Positions 9,290-19,369 of a stretch of 24,755 nt of DNA are shown in pieces. The DNA is from Silene noctiflora. Lineage: Eukaryota; Streptophyta; Magnoliopsida; Caryophyllales; Caryophyllaceae. Below the pieces are notes generated by a model, which searched no databases, had not been told where the DNA came from, and saw only the letters and a list, made by a program, of their open reading frames with translations. The first letter of the stretch is position 1. Every line of letters starts with the position of its first letter. The stretch covers positions 153,148 to 177,902 of the forward strand of contig VHZZ01000190.1 in assembly GCA_009801015.1 (NCBI GenBank), in the 5' to 3' direction. Made by a program: the position numbers and the translations under genes.

Positions 9290-9707
9290 AGGCTTTCGAT
9301 CTGTTTGACAAAACTAACTAAAAAGGTAGCTGAAACCTGAAAAGGTAGCTGAAAACTGAAAAACTAACTGAAACCTGATAAGGTAGCTGATTATATAAAA
9401 AAAATGTTTGACAAACTAACTGAAAAGGTAACTGATTTTGATGAAATTACGTAAAAGGATATGATAATTATTTAGTAGTATAAATTTAAGGGGTAAAAAA
9501 AGAAAAATCAAATCAAATCAGGTACCTGAAATCTCAAATGCTACTCTAAGTAGTAGCGCTATTCTAAGTAACATTTCATTTCAGGTAGCTTATTTGGTTA
9601 AATAAGCTACTTGCCAAACGCTTACAAAAAACAAGGTACCTGGAATTTTGGTCAAATAAGCTATTTTGACCAAATCAGCTACCTAAAATGCCTTGCCAAA
9701 CATAGCC
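9290..9707. mobile_element. PIF/Harbinger (Tourist)-like MITE, copy 1
   Basis: This is the same family as 18928-19357, with matching interior words (AAAAGGTAGCTGAAA, TGATTATATAAAAAAA, GGTAGCTTATTTGGTTAAAT, CTTGCCAAACGCTTACAAA). The right terminus GCCAAACATAGCC gives GGCTATGTTTGGC on the other strand, the usual Harbinger GGCNNTGTTTGG end. TAA occurs on both sides (9287-9289, 9708-9710) as the 3 bp target. The left terminus is disturbed, with extra bases in GGCTTTCGATCTGTTTG. Confidence 0.7.
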
Positions 9708-9732
9708 TAAAGCCAACATGATCAGGTCATGT

Positions 9733-9925
9733 TTCAAAACTTAAAACCTCAACAAAGCTTACATGTGGAACTTGAGCACGTGGTATTAGTGGACCTGTGC
9801 ATTATCATTCACTCTTCAAACCCAACGAGTATTCAAGTGAGAGAGCGTATTTTGACATAGAATCATTAATTGGGGCTCAGCCATCACCTAAAGGTTTTGG
9901 TTGAAATAGTTTTCTCATAGAGGAC
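9733..9925 (+). mobile_element. Decayed TRIM fragment (3' half)
   Basis: A diverged copy of the 3' half of the 2939-3238 TRIM. The shared blocks come in the same order: GTGGAACCTCAGCACATGGTA here reads GTGGAACTTGAGCACGTGGT, followed by CACTCTTCAA, CAAGTGAGAGAGCGTAT, and an LTR-like stretch ending AAGGTTTTGGTTGA. The 5' LTR and primer-binding site are absent, so this is an old, truncated insertion. It begins just beyond the Harbinger-like MITE. Confidence 0.6.
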
Positions 9926-12303
9926 GAAGTATTATGTACATAACACAAAATTAAACTCTCATGGATGAGGGGAAAGAAAATGGAAATTTTGCCATTAAGA
10001 AAATAATTGTTCATCACGCAAGCATAAAGAGCGAGTAGAAAGATCATTGGTATGAACCTAACAGAAAATGTATGCGGCGTTAAAACAAAATTCCTCATAG
10101 CCGTGGATTTATAGTTGAGATTCTTATAGAGAGTAATTTTTTGTATAGCGGAGGTCATGGCTATGAGTTTAACTCATCGTCTTACAATATTACTATTAAA
10201 ACTTGAATAAATTAACTAGTCATTTTTATTTATTTACGACAACTACAACAAGTATGTTAAATAACACGTTCTTAACTGATAAAAAAATTCTTATAAAATT
10301 CTTATTAAGTTACTGTATTGGGTTATGTTATAAATACAACTAAATTTAATTTATAGTTTAACACCTTTTAAAAATGGTTTAGCACAAATTTTTGAAAATG
10401 GTTTAACACAAATTTTTAGTTAATCCTTATGATTTGATACTTTGTGACCCTGTTCTTTTGGCTGAATGAAGTTTACCTTGATTGAATTGGGCCGAATAGA
10501 ACTGAATAGAGTTGAATTGAATTAGAGTTTGTTAAGATTGAGCCCCTAGCTCGAGAATTAATAGGAAACTTCCCAACACAATTAGCTTAAATCCAAAAAT
10601 GAGGAAAACATAAAGAGTTGTCACACAATGTAGTGGTATTGACCAAATTAATGATATAGAAAATGGTACGGAGGAGTAATAAGTAATAAGTAATAAGTAA
10701 TAAGGTAGGGAGGGAGACAGATAAGAATGGAAGGACAAATAGTTTAAATAAAAATGAATCATCCCATCTGCATTACTCAACCAGTATGTCGGATGTTTAG
10801 ATATTCTGCACATTCTTTTCCGTCAACAACTCCCTGTCACAATTATTCAATTTCTCCATGTCCTTATGGAATTGTCTTTTTATTCTCTAATAATCTAATT
10901 ATTAACTAACTCACTCACTCTAGCTAACTCGCTACCGTCAAGATCACACCTCTCTTTACATATTGATGTATAATCAATCATATACCGAAAAATAAAGGGT
11001 TATACATTTGTACACCTATACAAGCGACTACGAGGTACAACTTTACAAGCGAGAAAAAAGTAGTCACAAATTCACGGTCATGTTTTATGAAAAATTTATG
11101 TAGGCTATGTACATGGAAGTAAATGAGTTCTATTTTAATAAATATTGTGTTTTTAATTAGAATATAAAGTGTTCGAAAATTGACTAAGAAAAAAGGAAAT
11201 TAAATAAACCCGTTATTTTCCTCTTGTAACTCCTCTTATTAAATTAGACATGTAATGCAATTAGCTAATCTTGTTTCGGGGAAAATGACAAAAGAACTTC
11301 CAATTTAAAATCCAAGCGAAATACATATTCCTATTATTTAATTTTATGATTTGGACCTTTTGGATTGCAATGTATGGAGAAACAAAAATAAGATGGTTTT
11401 CATTTCCCTTAAAAATTAATTATAATTTTTGACAAAATAAATCGATAATAAAAGTAATGAAGAAACAACAATTACTGAACACTAAATAACGAGTACGAGG
11501 AAATTTATGGAGTATCCTAGATTTTGTTGTTTTAATAAAACAAAATTTACGCTTATAGTTGGAGGAAAAATGAACAAAAAAGATGACATATTTTCTTAAG
11601 TCCTTATTTTTTTCATACTAGATCGGAAAGTACTACTGTAGTAGACTTTAAACTCAAAAATCCAGGTGTCAAATGTCACAACACGGTTCACACCAATAAA
11701 ACATGTGCAATACATCACCCTTGTGCAATAGCATTAGCTAGAAATCTAAAATAGTGAAAGTAAAAATAATAACAGATTAACATATGAAGTAGTGAAAGTA
11801 ATAGTAGTAATATCGAGAATAATGAAAGTAACAATAATGATAATGAGACTATTGGATGTATCTCATAGTTTAGTTAATAAATCAAATCTTAATCATGATT
11901 TTAAGTAAAGTGAAAAAAAAAATGAATTCAGTAGGTAAGTTAGACAAATAATTCTATTTTATACAAAATAAAATTTAAAAGGTAAATTCAAACACAACAA
12001 CTAATCAGAATAAAATCTGAAACTAATATTACTCCACCAAGAATAGACAAAGAATCCTACAATTTAGAACACACGATCATGTACGAGTTTCTTAAGGTAC
12101 AAAAATAAATAAATACATTTTTAGTAAGAAACCATTAAGTATATCGGGTTTGCGGTATGCACTACCATATCACAAAATTCTACAACCTCAATCAAGCTTT
12201 TTTGCGAGATTCTCATAACCATGATTACGCTAATTCCCATATATGACATTTCACATGATACCGTAACTCACTACACCTAACAATACACCCGAACAAAGCG
12301 AGT
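9926..12303. other. Gene-free upstream region with minor repeats
   Basis: AT-rich sequence with no coding region I can support. Positions 10440-10531 carry a TTCAGCTC-family repeat fragment (opening CCCTGTTCTTTTGGC), and 10676-10704 is a short tandem repeat of four GTAATAA units. Frames of about 90 codons at 9877-10158 and 10532-10813 on the minus strand show no domain or plausible gene structure. Confidence 0.45.
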
Positions 12304-12387
12304 AAGGTTTTGTTTTTTTCGCCTTAATTTCAACTCTCATTCAGCTCAATTCAGCTCAATTCAATTCGATTCAGCTCCGTTTATACG
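12304..12387 (+). repeat. Dispersed TTCAGCTC-rich repeat, copy 3
   Basis: Reads TTTTTTTCGCCTTAATTTCA and then TTCAGCTCAATT twice in tandem, matching the pattern at 5886-6066. It lies within about 500 bp of the receptor kinase start codon and so within its likely promoter. Confidence 0.4.
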
Positions 12388-12508
12388 TGATAACGAGGCT
12401 TAACAACTTAACTCGCAAATTTAGCAAGTTATAAAGCTACAGCACTCCTAGTATCAAACTAAATAAAATAATACAGTACACCGTATTCTACTTGTTAGCA
12501 ATATTATT

Positions 12509-12794
12509 ATGATTTCTATTTGTTTCCTTTTACAGACTGTTTTTTCTGGGTTTCTTTACTTATCACTCTCACTCGATTTCCTCCATCTTCATAATAACAA
12601 AACCCTAGTTTCTCTATTTTCCCCCAATTCAATTTCATTTCTTCATCTCCTTCATCTTCTTCCCCAAATCATGTTCATCTCTCCTCCATTCTAACACCAT
12701 TAATTAACTAACTACCCTAATTTCCCACTAATTTTCCTAATATTCTCTCTCCTAGGGTTTGGTTTAGTTCACTATAATTGATACTTGAACAACA
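12509..12794 (+). promoter_or_regulatory. CT-rich 5' leader of the receptor kinase gene with telo-box and upstream ORFs
   Basis: The run of C and T words (CTCCATCTTC, CTTCATCTCCTTCATCTTC) is typical of plant 5' untranslated leaders. AAACCCTA at 12600-12607 is a telo-box, common near plant transcription starts. An ATG at 12509 opens a 61-codon frame ending at 12694, and a second in-frame ATG at 12671 (seven codons, MFISPPF) would be present even in a shorter leader. Both end 100 nt before the main ATG. The transcription start is not determined. Confidence 0.5.
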
Positions 12795-15700
12795 ATGTCG
12801 ACAACTAGTAGTACTGTTACTTCACTAACACTCAACCTCATCTTCATCCTCGTATTTCTGTCTCCTCCGTCGCCGGCGACGGCGTATTCCGGCGAAGTTC
12901 AAGCATTACTCGAGTTCAAAAAGGGGATCCGACATGATCCGACGGGTCAAATCGTCGACTCGTGGAATTCCGCCGCCGTATCAACCGCCGGAGATCTCGA
13001 TTTGTGTCCTGATACTTTTCATGGCGTTGCTTGCGATGAGACGTCAAACGCTGTCGTTTCGATTGTACTTGATCGGCTTAATCTTCAAGGTGACCTTAAG
13101 TTTAGTACTTTAGTGCCGCTTAAATATCTGCGTAATCTTAGTTTGTCTGGTAATTCGTTTACTGGTCGTTTAGTTCCGCAATTAGGGTCGATTAGTAGCT
13201 TGCAGTACTTGGATCTGAGCTTTAATTCCTTTATCGGTCGTGTACCGGACCGGATTCATGACCTTTGGAATTTGCAGTACTTGAATTTGTCGAATAATCA
13301 GTTTTCCGGCGGGTATCCGTCTGGAATTGGGAATTTGCAGCAGCTTAGGGTTATTGATTTAAGTCGGAATGAGCTTTGGGGTAATGTAGGGGTGTTGTTT
13401 TCGGAGATGAGGAATGTGGAGTTTGTTGATTTGAGCTGTAATAACTTTTCTGGGGGGTTGCCGGTGGATGTGGCGAATGTGTCGTCGTTGGGGAACACGG
13501 TTCGTCACTTGAACTTGAGTCGGAACTTGTTGGGTGGGAGGTTCTTGTCGAATGATACTTTGGCGTTGTTTAAGAGCTTGGAGGTTTTGGATGTGGGGGA
13601 TAATTTCATCAATGGGGAGCTTCCTCCTTTTGGAGGGGTGTTCAATTTGAAGGTCTTGCGTGTGCCGAATAATCAGTTGTTTGGTCAGATTCCAGTCGAG
13701 TTGCTGACTAATTTGGTTCCATTGACGGAACTGGATCTTAGTGGAAACGGGTTTTCTGGTGAGTTTCTTTAGCTCTGAGGGTCTTGTTGGATGTTTTCTC
13801 TTTGTAGTATGCACCATTTGAGTTCAATATTGATTTACTATATACATGCAGCATATTATGTTTTTTTGATGCTTGAAGTTTTTGGATGCTTTCTGTGGTA
13901 CGGATCTCGTGTCAGTAGAATCATTTGCAGTTACTTGATATTAATAAGGCTTGGTATTTTCTTGCATCGGAACACTATAGTAAGAAGCCAAAGATCTTTG
14001 GATTTGGATGGTATTGAGTCGTGTCTTTGTTTCTATATCTGTCTGGTTTACAACTTTACATTACAAGTTTTGAGGTAGGTTGTCTTAGGGAGATATGAAG
14101 CTACAGGCCCTTGGATAACATATAGACGGTTCCTTATTTCTTGTATCCTTGTTGATCATTTCATTTGTAATTTGATTGACTTGGAATTTTCCGTGCCTAT
14201 ACAAGCCTACAAGGCGCAGTAACAACATCCTCATAATCTAAAAGATGGTTTGAAATTTGAATTAAACTTAAAAGGGAGATAGAAGAAGCTGTTATCACCC
14301 ATGTTCTTTTTTATCTTCATTCATTCATGATTTCATCTCTGATTTTGCTTCTGTTCATTACTTTAATACAACTATAGCAGCCAATATCGTTGGAACTAGA
14401 AGTCTAAGTACACATACATCCACAAATACATATTTGTGAGCATTTTGTTGTTCATTCTCTCCAATTTGGATTCTATATGCCATGTATCGGTCACTCACTT
14501 GGTCACCCAGTCACTCCTGCCTATTCCTATCTGAAGATATCACTTTGCAACGAGATGTTTCTTTTGTAGTTCTTTTTTTGTATATGTATTTGGAGATCTC
14601 TTATTTCAATTTAGTAATGATATTTTTGAAACACTAGCTTTTCCTTGAGCAGGTTCTATTCAAGGTATAAACTCGACGACCTTGGAGATCCTTGAACTAA
14701 GTTCAAACAGCTTGACTGGTAGCTTTCCGGAGTTCAGTTCTCAAACAGCATTGACGACACTTAGAATCAGTAACAATCTCTTGGTAGGCAACTTGCCGTC
14801 TGAATGGACTCAGTTTCCAAGGCTGTCAAAGGTTGACTTGAGCATCAACAATTTTACTGGGCCAATACCACCAGCTTTATTTTCACTGAAGTTGATGCAC
14901 TTAAATCTTTCTAGAAATCATTTCAATGGTGCAATCCCCTTTCCGACATCCAAGCTCAGTGATTTCCTTGTTCAGCCTGTTTTTGCACCCTTGGAGGTTT
15001 TGGATCTTTCTGACAATTCATTAGAAGGTGGCCTGTCGAAAGATATTGACTCCTTAGGAGGTTTGAAAACATTAAATCTTGCAAAAAATAGCCTCTCTGG
15101 ACATATCCCTGGATCATTAGTCAATATCAAGGGATTAGAGTCTCTTGATTTGTCAGACAACCAGTTTGAGGGCCATTTACCCAACACACTTCCTTCAAGT
15201 CTGAAAACACTGAATGTGACCTACAATAGCCTTTCGGGCGATCTTCCAGAAAGCTTAAGGAGGTTTCCACAAAGTTCATTTCATCCCGGGAATGAAAAGT
15301 TGAATCTTCCAACTGTTGGACCAGGAAATAGTAGTTCTTTTCCTGATAAACCTCATAGTTCAAAGGGCAATATAAGAGTTGCAATAATCCTAGCCTCAAT
15401 AGGAGCTACACTAATGATTGTTTTCGTGTTAATAGCTTATTATCGTACCCAGCTTCACACATTTCCTGGAAGAACTAATTTTGATGGTGGAACAAGTGAG
15501 AGAGATGCTAAGTTTGGAATATTTACTCGTCCCGCTCGCTTCAAATTTCATGGCGGCTCTCAGCCACCACAAACGTCACTAAGCTTCTCGAACGATCATT
15601 TATTAACTTCAACTTCGAGGACATTATCCGGACCGGTCGAAAATGTAACTGTTATTGTTGACCGCGCACCTGCAACAGTTGGATCTAATACTTCCTCTAT

Positions 15701-17452
15701 GGATCCAATTCTCCCTGACAATGCTGTAGTGACATCTCCTCCAGCTTCACCAATGTCGTCTTCACTTCGTTTCTTTGAGGGCTCTGAACGACCTGTAACT
15801 TTGGATGTCTACTCACCAGATCGATTTGCGGGGGAGTTGTTTTTCCTCGATACTTCTCTTTCATTCACGGCAGAGCAGTTATCTCGAGCTCCCGCTGAAG
15901 TTCTTGGTCGAAGCAGCCATGGTACACTGTACAAGGCTACACTCGATGGCGGACTAATGCTAACAGTGAAATGGCTGAGGGTGGGATTGGTCAAGAACAA
16001 AAAGGAATTTTCTAAGGAAGCGAAAAAAATCGGCTCAATGAGGCATTCGCATATAGTACCTGTACGAGCTTATTACTGGGGACCAAAAGAACAAGAAAGG
16101 CTTATTTTATCAGATTACGTTCCTGGCGACAGTTTGGCACTCCATCTCTATGGTATGTTTCTCAGGGTTTTGATGTACACTATGTGTGCCATAATTTTTA
16201 TGCTTTGTTTATATTCAGCATGACCGGAAGCTTGTCATATTCATAGTTGAACTTGTCAAAAATTGTTCCTGTTTTGAGAGCGATTAATATTTTGTGTTTT
16301 ATGCAATTGAGCATCTGATAGTTTTATTCACAGTGTCCATGTTGTTTATGTGGACAACTGATTGCAGAGTCCGCATTATGTGATGATAAGTCAGTACAAA
16401 ACTATCCTTGTTGGTTCAACTCTTTCATACATGGTAATGTATGCACAATGCTAGGCATTGGAGATAACATTGTAGTTTATTCGTTATTTTATGATTTGGT
16501 GAATAAAGTTGGAGCAACAATAATTTGACGAAGGCCTCTGTTTCTGTAGCACAGTGGGTAAGACCAGGCAAATTATGATTTTGCTGAAGTCTGTGTCATT
16601 GAGTAGATTAAATTAAGTTGGTTCAAATAAGTAGGTAACTGTGTTTTTTTATTGCCCATAGCTCCACCAAGCCTTTAGTCGATGACATCATTAGAGGGTC
16701 TAGAGAAGCTGTATAAGACCATCATATTATCATACTAATTTTTGAAATTAATTGTTTCTTATTTCTGAATTTGTGTGCTCCCTTAATTCAATGCAACTCA
16801 AGGCAATTTTCATTACTGCTGCTTTGTGCTGGTGGTTCTCCCTTTAATTTCAATGTTGATTGTTCCTTATGCAGAATCTACACCTCGAAGACACTCTCCT
16901 TTGTCATTCAATCATAGACTTCAAGTAGCTGTTGATGTTGCTCGCTGCCTGGTCTTTCTTCATGATAAAGGCATGCCTCATGGAGACCTAAAGCCTACTA
17001 ATATACTCTTAGTGGGCCCTGACTTCAGTGCTCGAGTGACTGATTTTGGTCTACATCGCTTAATGACTCCTGCTGGAATAGCAGAACATATCTTAAACCT
17101 CGGGGCACTCGGGTATTGCGCTCCTGAACTTGTTAATGCTTCCAAGCCAGTACTCACCTTGAAAGCGGATGTCTATGCACTAGGAGTGATTCTTATGGAA
17201 CTTTTGACCAGAAGAAGTGCAGGCGATATCATATCAGGTCAGTCAGGGGCTGTTGACCTCACAGATTGGGTTAGGCTCTGCGATCGAGAAGGCCGAAGAA
17301 TGGATTGTGTAGATAGAGACATTTCCCGGGGAGAGGAATCGTCGAGAGCAATGGACGATATGCTTGTGATATCGCTTAGGTGTATTCTTCCTGTAAATGA
17401 GAGGCCTAACATTCGACAAGTCTTTGAAGATCTCTGTTCAATATCAGGTTAA
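12795..17452 (+). CDS. SIRK1: LRR receptor-like kinase, SIRK1 (At5g10020) family, three exons
   Basis: A plasma-membrane receptor-like kinase. Exons: 12795-13758, 14653-16152 and 16875-17452, joined at clean GT/AG sites, both introns in phase 1, giving 1013 residues (Arabidopsis SIRK1 is about 1048). The start AACAATGTC begins a signal peptide (1-30, hydrophobic core LNLIFILVFL). An LRR N-terminal cap follows, with Cys71 and Cys80, then about 18 LRRs (86-527), one membrane helix (562-585), a Ser-rich juxtamembrane segment (586-733) ending in the family motif LDVYSPDRFAGELFFLD, and a kinase domain (734-1013). Kinase landmarks: loop GRSSHG (740-745, atypical), Lys761, Glu777, HGD 857-859 (non-RD), Lys861, Asn864, DFG 878-880, APE 904-906, Arg998. 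In Arabidopsis, SIRK1 is linked to sucrose-induced signalling and aquaporin phosphorylation; that role here is inference. The LRR block appears about 45 residues short. At2g27060-type or GHR1-type relatives are the alternatives, but overall wording and exon-junction sequence fit SIRK1 best. Confidence 0.93.
13759..14652 (+). other. Intron 1 of the receptor kinase gene (894 bp)
   Basis: Donor TCTG|GTGAGT and acceptor TTGAGCAG|GTTC. It splits a glycine codon (phase 1) within the LRR motif NGFSG. Joining restores NGFSGSIQGINSTTLEIL, which continues the LRR register exactly. The 95-codon frame inside it is not supported as coding. Confidence 0.9.
16153..16874 (+). other. Intron 2 of the receptor kinase gene (722 bp)
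   Basis: Donor CTATG|GTATGT and acceptor TATGCAG|AATC, phase 1. Joining gives LHLYESTPRRHSP, which matches the conserved family sequence at the boundary between the kinase N-lobe and C-lobe. No repeat or gene was noted inside. Confidence 0.9.
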
Positions 17453-17783
17453 GAATCTTTGTACATGGTGATGTTAATTTGTTATTAGTCTCTTAACACA
17501 GACCTTTTTTTCTCTTAATTTTTTTTTTGTTTGGTTCCCCCGAATTGCTCTTTAGTTGCGATCGGGTTGGGAAGCCCTAGTATTTGGGTGATTCATCTCA
17601 TTCTTTCTTTCAGATTTTGTTGTGTAAATGTACGATTGATCCATTGTTTGATTGATACATTTTTGAGTTTGCTGATTGAAATGGAAAGCTGCCTACTTTT
17701 TTGTGCCTTTCTCAATTTTTTTGTAATTGTAATTTTTGCAGGAATTTTTTTTTTTTTTTTTTTTTTTTTTTTGTAATAATACA
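17453..17783 (+). other. Probable 3' UTR and poly(A) region of the receptor kinase gene
   Basis: U-rich sequence with TTTGTTGTGTAAATGTA (about 17615-17632) and TTGTAATTGTAA, typical plant near-upstream and far-upstream polyadenylation words, followed by a run of about 26 T from 17747. The exact cleavage site cannot be fixed. TTCTTTCTTTCAG near 17613 could be a 3' UTR intron acceptor, but no matching donor is convincing. Confidence 0.5.
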
Positions 17784-17819
17784 TGGCTAAAACGCCAAAT
17801 GACTTACAACTAGACCTGT

Positions 17820-17900
17820 GAAAGTTGACCCACCTGATAAGGTTTACCGTTTACCCAAGATTCGAAAGTTGACCCACCTGATAAGGTTTACCCAAGATTC
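17820..17900 (+). repeat. Two-copy tandem repeat
   Basis: GAAAGTTGACCCACCTGATA through CCCAAGATTC occurs twice head to tail: 17820-17863 (44 bp) and 17864-17900 (37 bp). The second copy lacks the seven bases CCGTTTA. Confidence 0.8.
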
Positions 17901-18118
17901 GAAAGTGACCTGAAATTGCTGTCAAGTTGTTTTACCATTTTTGTTTTTAGATTCTTAGACATGGAATTGGTGTATACAAAATTACGAATCGTGTTCCAAT
18001 AAGATGTTGTATAGGTTGTTTACTTCATTGCAAAATGTTCTACTAAATGCCAATATGCCATGGTGTACATAAAATAGTTTAATTGAAGGTAATTAAATGA
18101 TCGAAACGGATGAAGTAT

Positions 18119-18912
18119 ATATCGGGACTTGCTAAATCCCGCACATAATTTTACTCAAATCCCGCATATTTTCCCCCTTGTTCCGAATATACCCCTCTCA
18201 TTTCTCACCCCCCAAAAAAATCAAAATAAAAAATAAAAAATGAGAGAACACCCCTATCCCCTTCGTCCCCTCCCAAGTCCCAATCACTCAACCACCCTCC
18301 CTGTACCGGCCACCCCTCGCCCCTCCCCGCGACGAGCTCCACCTACACCAGCAGAACACCCACTCCCTTCCCCCAACCACCGCCGCTACTTCCCTAATAC
18401 ACACAAGTTAAAATTAACATGGTTTAGATTTCGGCGCTTCTGCGATCACATTAATGCGTACTCACGCAAGTGCACCTCCGACGACAACTCTGATGTTGGC
18501 GGTCCTTCGATCACACTAACTCTATCCAACAGTGACCTACGACGTCGTTTTTGCAGATCTTGTTTCTTGTACGCTTAGATCTCGATTTTGATGTTGACAG
18601 CGACGATTTGGTGTTATTAATGGAGGGGTTTCAAATTTACAGTATGCTTGCTAGCTGCGATTTTGGGAATGAGGCCACGATGGTGCACAAGAGAGACCCG
18701 CGAACTCTCTGACTTCCGACGCATGGTCACGCATCCATCGGTCACCGGTAGTCTAGGTGGGACCAAAGGTGGCGAATGCTAGCTGCTAGGTTTTGAGAGA
18801 GAGAAACATTTTTTTTTGTTTTTTTTTAAAGAGAAGGGTAGTATTGGAAAAAAAGGTGACAAAATGTGTAGGATGCAGTAAATTGTGTGCAAGATTTAGC
18901 AATTGCGTATAT
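18119..18912. mobile_element. Pack-MULE-like element with C-rich interior
   Basis: The left end ATATCGGGACTTGCTAAATC, then CCGCACATAATTTTACTC, is matched in reverse complement at the right end (GAGTAAATTGTGTGCAAG-like, then GATTTAGCAATTGCGTATAT) at about 75 percent over some 80 bp. Between the ends lies 18240-18780, strikingly richer in C and G than all neighbouring DNA. It holds an open frame of 112 codons (18240-18578) that is proline-rich at first (PYPLRPLPSPNH) and matches nothing I recognise. The composition jump suggests captured host DNA, as in Pack-MULEs. No 9 bp target duplication was found and no parent gene identified. Confidence 0.5.
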
Positions 18913-18927
18913 CAATTACCACACTTA

Positions 18928-19357
18928 GGCTTTGTTTGGTAAAACTACCTGAAAAGGTAGTTGAAACTTGAAAAGATAGCTGGAAACTGAAAAGCTAACT
19001 GAAAGCTGAAAAGGTAACTGATAAGGTAGTTGAAAATTATGAACTGATAAGGTAGCTGATTATATAAAAAAATGTTTGGCAAATTAACTGAAAAGGTAAC
19101 TGATTTTGATGAAATGACATAAAAAAATATGAGAATTATTTAATAGTATAGATTTAAGGGGTAAAAAAAGGAAAATTAAATCAGTTAAGGTACCTGAAAT
19201 CTCAAATGCTACTCTAGGTAGCATTTCAATCCAGGTAGCTTATTTGGTTAAATAAACTACTTGCCAAACGCTTACAAACAAATAAGGTACCTGAAATTTT
19301 GGTCAAATATGCTACTTTGACTAAATCATGTACTGAAATGCCTTGCCAAACAGAGCC
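18928..19357. mobile_element. PIF/Harbinger (Tourist)-like MITE, copy 2
   Basis: The left terminus GGCTTTGTTTGGTAAAAC and the reverse complement of the right terminus, GGCTCTGTTTGGCAAGGC, are the expected Harbinger ends. TTA flanks both sides (18925-18927 and 19358-19360), the expected 3 bp target. The interior holds degenerate AAAAGGTAGCTGAAA tandem words and matches copy 1 at 9290-9707 end to end. 430 bp, no coding capacity. Confidence 0.85.
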
Positions 19358-19369
19358 TTATACCAATTT

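Noticed and set aside
13359..13817. 152-codon open frame on the minus strand within exon 1
   Set aside because: Antisense shadow of the LRR-coding exon; composition and length follow from the repeating LRR codons, and no domain is seen.
13791..14078. 95-codon frame after exon 1
   Set aside because: Falls in intron 1; the strong GTGAGT donor at 13759 and the restored LRR register across the splice rule it out.
12795..17452. Assignment to GHR1 rather than SIRK1
   Set aside because: The motifs PVTLDVYSPDRFAGELFF, RRSAGDIISGQSGAVD and the LHLYESTPRR junction fit SIRK1-type wording better than GHR1 as I recall it; a phylogeny would settle it.
18240..18578. 112-codon proline-rich protein gene
   Set aside because: It lies inside inverted transposon ends, has no recognised domain and starts at the edge of a C-rich block; treated as captured or element DNA.
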